Below, in pieces: positions 1 through 11,505 of a stretch of 64,000 nt of DNA. Below the pieces are notes generated by a model that was not told the origin of the DNA, searched no databases, and saw only the letters and a list, made by a program, of their open reading frames with translations. This DNA comes from Megalonaias nervosa (taxonomy: Eukaryota; Mollusca; Bivalvia; Unionida; Unionidae). A program made the position numbers and the translations under genes. Numbering within the stretch: position 1 is the first letter of the stretch; each line of letters opens with the position of its first letter. The stretch is from the NCBI GenBank assembly GCA_016617855.1, contig JAECUM010001735.1:62001-126000 (forward strand), read 5' to 3'.

Positions 1-1665
1 TAAACAAATGGCAATAACTCCAGCCCATTACCTCCCCTTGCCACTGCCAGCTATCACTTTTCATTGGCTGAGCTATAGACTAATGAAGATGCTGGCATGG
101 TGGGGCGGTTGTGAGGGTTTTTAAGTAATGTGATCGGGTAAGTATTCTCAGAGAAACAATTTACTTTAAAATTTGCTTTGTCCTTCAAATATGTTCCCCA
201 ATTGCAATACATTAGGAGAATAGGCAATAGACGGGAATGCTGAGCATCTGACCTCTACCTTGGGTATCCTTCAAGGGAATGATGGTTTGATCCCCCATGC
301 GAACGATAACTCATTCTCCTAATTACATAACCAACACAGGCTAGGGTCTCTTGATCTGTGACCCCTATATGTGGATACTAGATAATTACTGAAATCTAGT
401 TAACTACAAAATTTTTCACTGGCGCATCCAGTGAAGCTGATAGGCTGTGTTGATTGTTTTAAGTGGGTCTGGTGGTCATCTGGGCAGCAACCACCAGATC
501 TACCAGATACAAGGTTTGCCTCTGTGAAGCTAAATCTCTGAGATAAAACTCAAGAAGGATGACTCTGCATGCCATCCAACAGCTGTAACTCAGATCAAAA
601 CATTACATATGAACTTGAGGCTCACAGAGATCACTCTAATCTTGTAAGAGGTAATCTTCATGAGGTGACTAACCTTGTGAGACCTCTAAGTATGCTGAGC
701 GTATCTAACCCATTTTAGCCACAAAGCAAGGGCTAGTGGGGTGATATCCTGTTTTTCGGCTTTCACCAGAAGAAAGAGGCATTTGTGCATGCCATGACTT
801 GTCACCGTGTGTTTCAAGCAGTGAAGAGGATCTTGCATGGCCGCTGTTTTTGAAGAGAGTGAGTGAATGATGACTCTTTGATTACTGACAGATGGTAATC
901 TATTTTTGACTGCAAAGCCTGGTTGTGGCAAGAGGACTAATGAACCACTGAACACAGTTCAGATTGAGAGAAAGGGCATCGAGCCATGTTAAACCCCAGG
1001 ACAGAGTCCTTTTTGGAAACAGAGTGAAGGATTTTGGTCCACTGAGATAAAAATTGGCTAAAAGATTTGATAGATCTTTATCATGCGGAGGGGGGGATAA
1101 TGCCCAATATCACATCTACCATGATGCGAGAATGTGTCATATCATGGAGCAGAAGCCTTTGTTAGCAATTGTGGCCAACTGTCTCTCCTCAAAGAGCCAG
1201 AGAAATAAGTCAGGCATTGGAGAGATTGAGGCACTCAGAGGAGCAAAGTTATTGATATGGCACCAGTCCCTGAAAACATGCCACAGTCATTCATAAGCCT
1301 TCAGAAAAGAGGGCCTTGCTGTAAAGATTCCCTACACAAATGAAGGTTTAAATTGTCTCACAAAGTTGTCCAGACAAAAGCCATGCAATATGAAGATCAC
1401 TGGCCGGTGATGGCGAGGCTGTGTTATATTTAATCCAATGGATCTGGTACAAACCACATGCATCCAGATTTATAGGCCTGAAGGTCATGTTTGGACATGT
1501 GTGAACAATGACACCCAATGGGCTGCCTAAAATTGGGAGACACTCCCTCAATTGGTTGGAATTGCAAGTGACAAACTTTGGTGAGGGGGACCCAGCATCC
1601 CAAACAAGACTCGCAATGGAGGTAGGTTTCAGATGTATACTGAGGACATCAATGTTATCTTCCAT
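1..1665 (-). mobile_element. Second DIRS element, 3' part only, degenerate
   Basis: Segments align in order with 54770-56500: a hairpin at 131-215; the ATTAGGAGAATAGG block; the TCTCTGAGATAAAA block (about 534-548, matching 55166-55179); the AGAAAGAGGCAT block (about 772-783, matching 55408-55419); and the recombinase part. The element is cut by the window edge at low coordinates and fades out near 1665. It has the same orientation as the main element but has diverged from it substantially, so they are separate insertions or the family is old. Confidence 0.65.
686..955 (-). pseudogene. DIRS tyrosine recombinase C-terminal fragment
   Basis: This 89-codon stretch reads VLLPQPGFAVKNRLPSVSNQ, VIIHSLSS, CLKHTV, HKCLFLLVKAEKQDITPLAL then WLKWVRYAQHT. 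DIRS recombinases show the order LLP-PxFxxKN, IPSLS, CPVRAL, LFVS-xxxxxDIS and WIKxxIxxAY. It is the clearest recombinase fragment in the window. The catalytic HxxR and Tyr that follow in intact enzymes are not visible, so it is truncated. Confidence 0.7.
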
Positions 1666-1699
1666 CTTTCCTTCTTATTTGATGCCTTTTGGACTATTG

Positions 1700-2170
1700 C
1701 GCTGAACTTGCATTTCAAGCATTTATTTCATATTTCTACTGAAATGACACAAGAAGAGAAGACAAAGCATAAATTTGCAATCCAGCATGTTACGAACTTG
1801 CTAATACTGTATCCTAGATTTCCTCTGTCCATGTATCACACACAGTGCATGTCAAAGATGATGTACACTTGTACATACAATACAATAGTCATAGTTGACT
1901 TCCTTGGCTTTGAATTTTTGACCCTTTTGCATTTAGTTGACATTTCTACTTAAACGACACAACAAGAAAAAAAAAATCTAATTCAGCATGTTACAAGCTT
2001 GCTAATAACACCCCCTGTTACTAAAGGAGAAAGCGAAAATAGCATCACAAGTTAGAGACCTTCTAGACTATGCTTTGAGCTTATGCATTTTATGCATTTA
2101 GATAACATTCTACTGAAACAACACAAGAAAAGAGAAAACAAAGCGTAAATTAGCAAAAATAGTGTCGCTC
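1700..2170 (+). repeat. Three degenerate copies of a ~90-base repeat
   Basis: CTACTGAAATGACACAAGAA with AGAGAAGACAAAGCATAAAT (about 1736), a copy near 1948 (CTACTTAAACGACACAACAA) and one near 2111 (CTACTGAAACAACACAAGAA). Each follows TGCATTTAG-like text. The open frame at 1633-1953 spans two copies and is not a gene. Confidence 0.7.
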
Positions 2171-2174
2171 TAAC

Positions 2175-3670
2175 TTGTAAATGACAACATGAGGTTAATG
2201 ATAGCGTAATGTAACATGGTCTTAAATAGACGTAGTCCATAAAAGGTGGCAAAGTCACTCAAATTGGTAGAAATTGTTAAAACAATGTACAACCTGTAGA
2301 AAGATGATTGTCTAACACAATAAATCCAATATGAAAATTGGATGGTCCAATTTTAACACCAAGATGGCATGGATTGTCAATGGTAAAAGGTACAATGATA
2401 TCAGTACAGCAGCAAAGCAAAAAAGTGGTGGGAAGGAGAGGTAATGGGCATGAGTTATTACCCTCTGTCTCTATGAGATAGACAGAAAAAGACTCTTTTC
2501 ATCTTTTAGTATGGCTGGATTTGTCAGGTAGCAGGCTAATATCCCTAACATAATGTGACTGGGAAATGCATTTGATGGAGAAAAAAATAATCTTTCAGAA
2601 TAAATGACCATGACCCTTGAGCTTTTGACACCAAAATCAACAGGCTTCTATTTACAGTGTGAGTTGTGGATGTTACATGACAGAAAATGTAAGAGCAGAT
2701 GGATCTTTTAAACTTCAAAACATGTCAGATCAGAAAAATGGAAAAAAAATCAACACTGCTTTACAAACTTTAAAAGAAAAGCATGTGAGTAATGTAATAC
2801 AACACTTTGAAGACATAATCATACTCAATGCAGAATTGCAGTTCGCAATCATTCAGTGAAAGTTACATATGTAAACTAGTTAAAGTGAGTGCTGAACATA
2901 ATAACTTTTCAGCATATTTTGTGTTTGTGTTCTGGTTCTAATCCATATGGATTTTGCCCTTTGTGACAAGAATTGTGACTAGCTGCAGAACCAGGTTAGT
3001 AGCAAAAATAAATGTATCTTTTTCATACGTGCTGTAATTCTGTCATGTAATATACAGAGATGACATAAAGGAAGTTATATATATTGGATACTGTGAATTT
3101 TAAAAAGTGCAGGCTTAACTACAGGTTTGTACACATTTAATACAATTCCCCTTTGATCGGGTACCCAGGTAACTGATCACTGGGATCAACAGGTACCTGG
3201 TATAAGTTTTCTAAAATTTTGACATCTTTAGTCCATGGATCCCAACCATATCACCTTTATATCTGTCACACCAATGTCAACATGAAAACCATCTTTATCA
3301 AGCCTACCTTAAAACTTAGCCAGAAAGGAAACCTTTAACACTAACAGTTAACAAATTTAATCTATAAATATTATGGACATATGCATGATCCTGCGAACAA
3401 ACACAAAAGTGATTGCTATTTCAAGCTTTTGCCGCAGACAGCTTGATAAATATACTTCTTCACAATTACCTTGACAAAAATCTACCAATGTAAAATATAC
3501 AGCCAAACCTTTAAGAAATGACAGCAAGATGGTGCAAACTTATTTGGCATAAAACTCACTGACATCAGCAAGAAAATCTAAAAATGTACTTCTACGAGCA
3601 CAAATATTTAAACATTTATACCTGCATATATACAAAAATAATAATTTATGGTATATCTTGGGCACACATA
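2175..3670. other. GANP intron, no further exon seen
   Basis: AT-rich sequence beyond the last supported exon. I looked for minus-strand acceptor and donor pairs continuing the GANP C-terminal half and found none. A short imperfect inverted repeat (CCAGGTAACTGATC against GATCAACAGGTACCTGG) lies at about 3162-3205. The open frame at 2659-2859 looks random. Confidence 0.6.
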
Positions 3671-3673
3671 TAC

Positions 3674-3789
3674 CTCATTAGAAATGCGGATTTCAGGTTT
3701 GCTTGGCTTCAGCTGTTGCTGTTGTTGTTGCTGTGATGGCTGATCTAGCTGCTGCTGAGTACTGGTTGTTGGCTGAGGTGACACTGATG
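3674..3789 (-). CDS. MCM3AP: GANP exon: Gln-rich linker after the SAC3 domain
   Basis: The exon has 116 bases, with acceptor TCTATCTCAG and donor GTATAT. It completes a Thr codon and ends in phase 0. It encodes SVSPQPTTSTQQQLDQPS, then a run of seven Gln built from mixed CAG and CAA codons, then LKPSKPEIRISNE. The final ISNE resembles the entry to the next vertebrate GANP segment, where a helical region begins. The Gln run is probably disordered. This is the last coding exon I can support toward low coordinates, so the acetyltransferase-like and CID-binding C-terminal half lies outside the window. Confidence 0.87.
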
Positions 3790-3889
3790 CTGAGATAGAT
3801 TTATGAAAAATATGCATTATTCCTATCACTGACACAGATGCACTGATGTGGTTTTAGAATATGTAACAAGTAAGGGTCATTACATGGCA

Positions 3890-4120
3890 AAATACTGTAT
3901 ATATTTGGCATATACAATGAATCCAGCTGCAAAATGCATAGATCCAGGTCTGCCATCACATAATGCCCTGACAGATATGGGTCTATTTGGTTTGTTTGGA
4001 GTAATCAGTACAGCAAACAGCACAGACATTAACCTGCTGGTGCATCATGCAATGACAGATCAGGGTCTGTTATTTCCACTTGGATTCAACTTACAAGCGA
4101 GAATAAATGGCATGAAAAAA
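3890..4120. mobile_element. MITE-like element, copy 3, degraded
   Basis: The core contains AGATCCAGGTCTGCCATCAC, CCTGCTGGTGCATCATGCAA and CACTTGGATTCAACTTACAA, matching the cores and right ends at 27302-27505 and 46130-46313. The left end (ATGAATCCAGCTGCAAAATG) still pairs weakly with the right. An open frame across it is not a gene. Confidence 0.5.
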
Positions 4121-5039
4121 TCCCCAGACACTAATTATCACCAAACAGCTAAATCAGTATTTAAACAGTACCAAATTTCCACAGGTTTAAGACTGTAGAC
4201 TCTTCTTATCAAATATACCAAGATAAAAATGCTTCCTGATGAGTGATTTTTTAAAAATGTGATGCCATTATCGAGGTCACTTTAGTTTTCCATAACATAA
4301 AGTCTGTGCTGACAACTTAATGATAGGTCATAAATCACTAAAGATTTCCTAAGGTCTCATATCCTTTTCATTGACTTTTATCACTTTCTTTCACAGGACT
4401 GTTACTGCAATTATTAAAATTGGACAACAATGTTTAGTTATTTTTCAATACTTAAGAAGAGAATGAAGTCACAAACACATCATTTTACATCTCATCTCTC
4501 CAAGACTTCATAAAGTTACGATACATTTTTGCAAAAAAGTGACATAATATCAATAATTTCATAATACAATTCGAGTTCTCTTTAAGTGCTTCCAGTGCAT
4601 ATTGGACCTTCAAATGCAGCCTGAAAACTCCAATTTTCTAAGACTGCACTTCCAATAGGATCTAAATGACCTGGGCCCTCAGTTTTCTGATACTGTGAAT
4701 CCAGTGGATGTCCAGTTTCTCTAACAGGTTATATGAAAGAAGCCATCCTGGGCAAAAAACCTAATTACATAAACAGAAATTAAAAAAGGAATTATCATAA
4801 TCCCAAAGTGAAGATCACAATTTAAAAGATATTAAGAACAGCAATAGTCACTGTCCAAAGAAATTATTATAATAAACTTCCTTGCTTTGAATATAATGAT
4901 TTTACACCTGCTAAGATGCTCCTTTTTCACAAGGACAACCCATCTTCCTACCAGGACCCCCAATTTCTGGAGATTCAGGACTTCCAATATCAAAGGCCTA
5001 CACAGAGTTCTGGTAAAGACCATGCCATTTTGAGCTGCA

Positions 5040-5375
5040 CTGTAAGCACTGATTTTACAAAAGGTCCAGGACTTCCAATGTCAAAAAGGGAGCTTTGGTA
5101 ATGATCAGGTAACTGTAAGCATTGAGTTTACAAAAAGTCTAGGACTTCCAATGTCAAAGGCCTAAAGGGAGCTTTGGCAATGATCAGGTAACTGTAAGCA
5201 TTGAGTTTACAAATGGTCTAGGACTTCCAATGTCAAAGGCCTAAAGGGAGCTTTGGCAATGATCAGGTAACTGTAAGCATTGAGTTTACAAAAAGTCTAG
5301 GACTTCCAATGTCAAAGGCTTACAGAGGGCTCTAGTTATGTTCATGTCACTATAAGCACTGACTTTACAAAAGCA
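5040..5375 (+). repeat. Tandem array of 79-base units
   Basis: GGACTTCCAATGTCAAAGGC recurs at 5142, 5221 and 5300, with older copies near 4977 and 5066. Each unit also holds TGATCAGGTAACTGTAAGCA. Copies are about 90% alike in the core. Confidence 0.9.
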
Positions 5376-5529
5376 GGCTACCTTCAATTTGTGGAGAAAA
5401 TAATGCTTGGTTTATAGCAACAACAAAATCAATGACAATTCGTATTGCATGAACATGTATGTAAGAATTGAGTTTCAGAGCACATGAGCACCATTCTAGC
5501 TCTAAGGCCGTTACCATGCAGGGGGACAA

Positions 5530-6050
5530 ATTGGGCCCATAGAGGTTAGTGTCCCATAATGTGCACTGAATGACCCTATAGGGGTTGGTGTTCCATAATG
5601 AGCACTGAACGACCCATATGGGTTGGTGTCCCATAACAAGCACTAAATGGCCCATAGGGGTTGGTGTCCCTTATTGAGTAATGAATGGCTCACAGGGGTT
5701 GGTGTCCCATTACAAGCAATGTGATGTGATGCGATGTGATTATGATTTTTAACGTAGCTTTAACAATTTTTCAGTCATATCGCTATGATGTCTGCAGTGT
5801 GACAGTTTATAGTGATGTCTAGCACTGGGGCATCATGCTGCAGACATGTAGCATGATGTCCCACCCAGTCACATTATCCTGACACCAGGCCGACCAGTCC
5901 TAACACTAACCTCTTAATGCTGAGCGCCAAGCGAGGCAGCTGTTAGTACCATTTTTGTAAGTCTTTGGTATGACTCGACTGGGGATCGAACCCACGACCT
6001 TACAAGCAATGAATGGCCTATAGAGGTTGGTGTCCCACAACCAACAGTAA
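5530..6050 (+). repeat. 38-base minisatellite interrupted by a SINE
   Basis: GGTTGGTGTCCCATA-like cores occur at 5545, 5583, 5621, 5659 and 5697, then at 6025 after the SINE. The spacing is exactly 38 once the insertion and one target copy are removed. Two overlapping open frames here have no coding support. Confidence 0.9.
5722..5999 (-). mobile_element. SINE family A, copy 1, 5' truncated
   Basis: The copy contains the family body (AGCTTTAACAATTTTTCAGT, GATGTCTGCAGTGTGACAGT, CACTGGGGCATCATGC, TCACATTATCCTGACACCAG). It stops just after GGTTCGA-like box B, so the box A part of the tRNA-derived head is missing. It is flanked by a 12-base target duplication, TTACAAGCAATG, at 5710-5721 and 6000-6011. 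It interrupts a 38-bp minisatellite: removing 290 bases restores the exact 38-base period. Confidence 0.9.
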
Positions 6051-7870
6051 ATTCACAGAATCTACAAAAAAATTTTAAAACATTTGGCAGTGTTCATTCT
6101 AGAAATGGAAAAAGTGGGTCCCAGTGGCCCTTACCAGGTTGAAAAGGGGGGGGGAGTATAAAGAAGATGTCACAAATATATTTAAATACTTCTTGTTTAT
6201 TGAAAAATTCAAGTGCATATTAACACAGGCACTATGTCATGGATTTATTTATTTCTGAAATAAATTTTAAATTTTTCAGCTTTATATTCTTTGAATCAGG
6301 TGATGTAGAGTCAGACTACAGCCCAGTTCTCTACAATAGCCTTGTCTACTGTATAACTATGTCCACTGTTCTGGATATGTTGTTTTCAGTTGTCAAGAAA
6401 ACACTAGCAAACCATCCTTTAGTTGGACTAAGCATTGACTGATTTAACATATACAATGCTGGAAAAGTGAAAATTTACTACATTAATAAATCCATGACTT
6501 AAACACCTGTGACAAGGTTCCTACACAAATCGATTTTTTTTTTTTTTTTAATGACCTTCCATGACAAATTTCTGATTTTCAGTGACTAAATTCTTTAATG
6601 TTTATGATGAAAAGGTCATAAAGTTGAATCTGTACACAGGCAATAATATTAATACTGATCACAATGACTGGAAAGAGAACCCCATCATCAGCCTTTTATC
6701 ATTAAGATGGTATCCTCTCCACCTTGCAACCATGTAATCCATTGACTTTAACACTACGGACTGACAGACAAGTACAGGGACTTTTAAATTTTTGGCCATT
6801 TTCCACAACTTTTCCATAACTTTTCAAGACAAAATTCTTCAAGGACTCTACTTTCCATGACAAACATTTTTAAATCTTCCCTGACTGTGGAAACATGCTG
6901 TCATTGTCAGTCTCCCCTATCACAAACTTTCTACAATGTGATTTTAATTCCACACATTCGAGCAACTATTTCCCTCTCAATTTTTTTTCCTCCCTGAACA
7001 CTACTTTGGAAAATAAATGCAGTACTGTTTATGTTCAAGAGTTCATCTTCTATTCTTGTCATATTTTACTAATAATCCACCATGAGATCCTGACTGGTCC
7101 CAAGCTGAAAAACAAGTCATTTCTGTCAGCCAATCAAATCGATCATCTTACTATTCTTTGGCAATGCATGCATTCCATTCCTTAAACTTGAGCTGTACTT
7201 GATACAGTTTAAAGTCCACCGTCAGTCTTTTATTTTTATTTTGAGAAGGTCTTTGTTATGCACCTATGGGCTTCATGGAGGAACTTACATGTGCCAAAGA
7301 TGGAAAGAAAAAGGTCACTGGTGCAAGGTCACAGCCTAGAAAGAACCCTGACCATACCTACCTCTGCGACGATGAATTCTTAATGCCATTTAACAGATTT
7401 GTGGTTAAAATGTTATATTTGCATGTTTCTCAAGAAATGAGGCTGCACTGGACCAAATTTCTTGGTACATATTTTATTCTGTTATAAGTTTGTTTTTTTC
7501 TTTCATGCTGCATGTTCACTAGTTTTTACTAAACATAAATTTTCAAAGATTTTGTGGTTGCTAAAAACGATGGATTTAAAGATCCAATAAACAATGATCT
7601 TTCTGTGGAAAAAAAACCCAGCCTCCCTCCACACACCATAAATTTAAATGCTGATGAAAATGTTATTTTCTCAATACAACAAACCAAAAATATTCAGATT
7701 CCCTTAAAATATACATGAAATTGTGGCACTGCACAGTATTTGCAAACATTTTGTCACTGACAAGAAACTGCACTGATATATCTCAAAATGTTCTTTCTGG
7801 AAAACTTTCTAATTTGTAAACATTTAAATTGGTTGATTTTTATGGAATGTAGTGTGGTCCAATAGCTTAC

Positions 7871-7976
7871 TTCTGAAAGCAGCAATATTCAGTAGTGACA
7901 CAAATCTTCCATTCTCGTCAAAACTGGATGCAGGGGTAGCGAGGGTGAATGGTGGAAAACCTTCACCATACATTAC
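7871..7976 (-). CDS. MCM3AP: GANP exon: end of the SAC3 domain
   Basis: The exon has 106 bases, with acceptor CTTGTTTCAG and donor GTAAGC. It starts in phase 0 and ends one base into a codon. It encodes VMYGEGFPPFTLATPASSFD then ENGRFVSLLNIAAFR. Vertebrate GANP has a comparable Pro-rich passage followed by SF-x-N-x-KYIGESL after its SAC3 core. Similarity is weaker than in the preceding exons, but the position, spacing and phases at both ends agree with the gene model. Confidence 0.9.
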
Positions 7977-8306
7977 CTGAAACAAGAAGGTATTTATCAA
8001 ACGTTATAAAACCAAGTAAAAGTGGTAATAGACATCTGCCTGAAAGCCAAATGCAAGAGCAGATGGCAATAAATTTCTGCACATTGTAAGATGATTTCTG
8101 TTGACCAAAACTTGACAGAACTTATTAAATTCCACAATTTGCCATAAAAATCCCAACAATTACTCAATTTCCATGCCTTTTCCAATCCCAAAAGTGCAAA
8201 AGTTAATATTCCATCTATTCATTTTTTCTTCCAAATAGAAACCCATAATTCTAAAAAAATGAAAGAAATTTGCCCCCAAAACAGCAGCTTAGTTATCAAG
8301 AGTTAC

Positions 8307-8516
8307 CTCTCCTGGTGAGACCATCAAGCGTGATTCAATAAGTTTCACTGATCGGTATGGTGTCCATGTTGTCTCTGGCTCAATGTATGCATTCTTGTCT
8401 AGTATCACATCTCCATCTGGTCCTGACTGTACACTGAAGCCATAATGATGGCAAAATTGCCTTGCCTCCTCCTCCAATTCAAAGGCTAACACACGAACCA
8501 ACTCTGTCAGTGGAAT
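8307..8516 (-). CDS. MCM3AP: GANP exon: C-terminal SAC3 domain (winged-helix-like part)
   Basis: The exon has 210 bases and is phase 0 at both ends, with an acceptor ending CTACATAG and donor GTAACT. Its 70 residues run from IPLTELVRVLAFELEEEARQ through FCHHYGFSV to a final SRLMVSPGE. The pattern matches the end of the GANP SAC3 domain, where a PL-x-VV-xLxF--EEA helix is followed by a CxHHGL-like motif. The Asn/Ala/Ile-Glu-Pro motif also matches the vertebrate SAFLEPE segment. An upstream in-frame stop just before the acceptor rules out extending the exon. Confidence 0.95.
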
Positions 8517-8624
8517 CTATGTAGATAGAAGAGCTGAAACCTAATTACTTAGAAACTGATTAAATTTTGCTACTAAAATAACCAGCATTTCCACCTAAAA
8601 CTGAAATCCTATAGGGTAACTTAC

Positions 8625-8678
8625 ATGAATGGTCATTTCAAAAGAAGCAACCTTGATATTTCTGCCCTTAACAGGTGC
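8625..8678 (-). CDS. MCM3AP: GANP short exon of 18 codons inside the SAC3 domain
   Basis: This 54-base exon has a strong acceptor (GATTGTTTTTGCAG) and a consensus donor (GTAAGT), and is phase 0 at both ends. It encodes HLLRAEISRLLLFEMTIH. Only 108 bases of intron separate it from the next exon. Its splice sites are at least as good as those of its neighbours. Joining 11506-11731 straight to 8307-8516 is also in frame and gives a spacing closer to vertebrate GANP. The exon may therefore be a lineage-specific insertion or a cassette that is included only sometimes. The peptide is hydrophobic and could extend a helix. Confidence 0.7.
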
Positions 8679-9103
8679 TGCAAAAACAATCAAGTTATTC
8701 TTTGAATTTCAATTTCATTCAAATCAAGCACATGCATAAGATTCCATTTAAAACAACACAAACCACTGATTTTTCTCCCATAAAAGACAAGCCTAGGTCT
8801 AAGACAATGTAAACTGCATCAGAATATGTTCAATGTTTCTTGAGCATTGATGACTACAAGCAACATCCTGTCCAAAGATACGAAGATGATTATAAGGATC
8901 AAAACTCTGTCAGAATAGTTCAGTTAAATCACTTGAAACCTTAGTCCCATGTAACATGATCTTAATTGTTAATTCCTGTGTCATAGAGAAAAGTACAAGA
9001 CTGGTCCATGAAACATTCTATCCATGATTTTGATGAAATAAAATAGTTTCTACATTTTAAAGAAAATAAAGAGCTATCTTTAATTCAACTCTTGATGACT
9101 GAG

Positions 9104-9347
9104 AGGTTTGGTGGGTTCAGCACCATTTTTCAGCATATGATAGGAAATACATGGCCGCCAGTATATTTGGTGGAGTAAGAACACAGGAAAACCCTGGAAA
9201 GAACCACTGATCCATGGGAACCTACTAGCAAGCCTTCTCACATACCCATGCTGGCCGAGCCAATTCTCAAACCCACATGGACAGAGGTGAGATGCGATTA
9301 ATTGGTAAAGGCAAGCACCTAAGACCTCTTGGCCACCCAGGGGCCCA
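9104..9347 (-). mobile_element. SINE family B, copy 1
   Basis: On the minus strand it begins GGGCCCCTGGGTGGCCAAGA, a tRNA-like box A, then CACCTCTGTCCATGTGGGTT as the box B area. A body that mentions the TACTGGCGGCCATGTATTTC-like segment follows. ATGACTGAG at 9095-9103 and 9348-9356 looks like a target duplication. An apparent open frame across it is not a gene. Confidence 0.85.
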
Positions 9348-10234
9348 ATGACTGAGTGAAATGGGAGTAAATGTTGTAAATATTTACTTTGGTTATGATA
9401 TGGTATAAACCAGACCTTAAAGTACAGAATCATGAAAATTGTTCAGGCCCCCTCTCTTGGAAGTTGACAATAATTTACTAAGGGATGAATAATGGAGCAT
9501 TAGGTGTACTTTTAAATTTTACACTAGTGAAGCTTTAGCTGATTTTTCTAATATATGACATCTTTAAGGACAAAGTGCCAAATATATAAGAATTTCTAAT
9601 TACCAAAAACAGCTAGGTAATTTTTGTTTTCTTTTTCTTAGCAGTAATTGGTATGTTCACCCCTTATTGACATGCAAGCTGAAAAACATGAAGACTGGTT
9701 GACTAGAATGACCCACTGGTTTGACATTACCACATTTCCACAATACATAATGCAGCCAATGCAATATGCATGCACAGTATGAGAGAAATTATCTAACTCA
9801 CAAAAATATAAAAATGCATAATGCATGCACATCTCCATACAAATTGATTGGGTGGACGAAGCCCTAATAACTGTATAATACTTGAATTTTTTTCACCACA
9901 TTGAACTGGGTACATTTTCTTCGTATGACATGTACAACATAGGAGCAGAATCTTCAACAGAAATCTTAATTACTCAGAAAATCTGCATTTAAATCAAATC
10001 AATAAAATATGGTTTACCAACATTCTAATCTTTATTGCTCTTAAAACAATCTGAATATAGAAATTAATGTGTAAATACAAACATCTTATTATACAAACAA
10101 GTAAAAACATTCAAGTCAAGCAAATCGCTTCACTGTTATGATTGGCCTTATATATTTTAGAGCATTCCATCGATCCAGTAGATTGCTCAAATGTATTCTG
10201 AGTGTTCCTAATTCAGTTTTGTCACTTTTTCACT

Positions 10235-10965
10235 CTTTGTCCTTGCAATGTTCTTACAACCATATATTTTTTTCAAGGACTTCTCAATAAATTTTCAAGG
10301 ACAAGGACTTCTCAATAAATTTTCAAGGACTTCTGAAAGTTTTAAAAGGGTGTGTGTGATTTGGATTTTTAACATAGCTTTAACAATTTTTCAGTCATAT
10401 TGCTATGATGTCTGCAGTGTGACAGTTTACAGTGATGTCTTGCACTGGGGCATCATGCCACAGACATGTAGTATCATGTCCCACCCAGTTACACTATCCA
10501 TACACCAGTCCTAACACTAACCTCTTAATGCTGAGAGCCAAGCGAGCCAGCTGCTAGTACCACTTTTATAAGTCTTTGGTATGACTTGGCCATGGTTCCA
10601 ACCAGTTTTAAAAGAGAATTTTCTCTTATCAACATTGAACTTTCCTCAAGCATAATTTGTTTATCACTACATGTACATAAATAGTCACAAAAGTAACAGA
10701 AAAACACACAAATGTGCCACTAAAGTGTCACCTCTGGTAACTACCAATGACATGTCTTTTGATTCACTTAATTTTATTTGTTTATTCGCTATTTTAGGAA
10801 AATAACAAAAGTTATGTATTTAAAAAGTGATAAACTGTTTTATTTAAATGTTCTGTATTTCTTCATATACATTTTAGGAATTTTTTGACAAATTTCAAAA
10901 CGTTTTTCAACAAATTCAAAGAGTTTTCGAGCAAAAGACCAATATGTTTTAAAATTCAAGGATTT
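10235..10965. repeat. Dispersed repeat with TTCAAGGACTT motifs, host of a SINE
   Basis: TTCTCAATAAATTTTCAAGG is duplicated at the left end. CACATGTACATAAATAGTCA, CATGTCTTTTGATTCACTTA and AAATTCAAGGATTTC-like blocks follow in the same order as at 26600-27010. A related patch occurs near 6780-6870. No coding capacity is seen. Confidence 0.6.
10349..10603 (-). mobile_element. SINE family A, copy 2, 5' truncated
   Basis: Same body as the other family A copies, with a short (GT)n end at low coordinates. The tRNA-like head is lost after the box B region. The flanks share AGTTTTAAAAG (10338-10348 and 10604-10614), an 11-base target duplication. The surrounding DNA is a dispersed repeat also seen at 26600-27010. 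Confidence 0.88.
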
Positions 10966-10973
10966 CAATCTTA

Positions 10974-11218
10974 TAGCTATTAGACTGTGCATATTTACTA
11001 GTTACAACTAACACTCATTTTGTAGCTATTAGACTGTGCATATTTACTAGTTACAACTAACACTCATTTTGTAGCTATTAGACTGTGCATATTTACTAGT
11101 TACAACTAACACTCATTTTGTAGCTATTAGACTGTGCATATTTACTAGTTACAACTAACACTCATTTTGTAGCTATTAGACTGTGCATATTTACTAGTTA
11201 CAACTAACACTCATTTTG
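10974..11218 (+). repeat. Five perfect 49-base tandem repeats
   Basis: Unit start positions are 10974, 11023, 11072, 11121 and 11170, and the unit begins TAGCTATTAGACTGTGCATA. All five copies look identical, so the array is very recent or actively homogenised. It lies in the intron between 8678 and 11506. There are no spacers, so it is not a CRISPR array. Confidence 0.95.
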
Positions 11219-11505
11219 TAGCTACATGATACATGGACATGAAAAGGAATCCTCAGGGGTTGAGGTGGGATGGAGAAAACAAATACATGATCCTCAGATG
11301 TCTTTTTCAAAATTTTCATCTGCTTCTTTCTTCCACATTATTTAATATAGTTCATATTTTCTGTTGGTCAGTAAATCAATAATACAAAAGAACATTTCTC
11401 TGTGATGCCAAAGTCTGTACCTATCACATCTTTAAAGTAAAATTAGAACAAATCAATTTCATATTTTCCCATCTAATACTGTGTATCATGTTTATTATTA
11501 CCCAC

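Noticed and set aside
5365..5655. Minus-strand open frame with repeated LVLVMGHQP-like peptide
   Set aside because: It is an artefact of the 38-base minisatellite.
10974..11218. CRISPR-like regular repeats
   Set aside because: The repeats are directly adjacent with no unique spacers, and the window is animal DNA.
11502..11505. Alternative donor GTAATA four bases beyond the chosen end of exon 11506-11731
   Set aside because: It would put the 54-base exon in a frame with a stop (TGA). The GTGGGT donor keeps phase 0.
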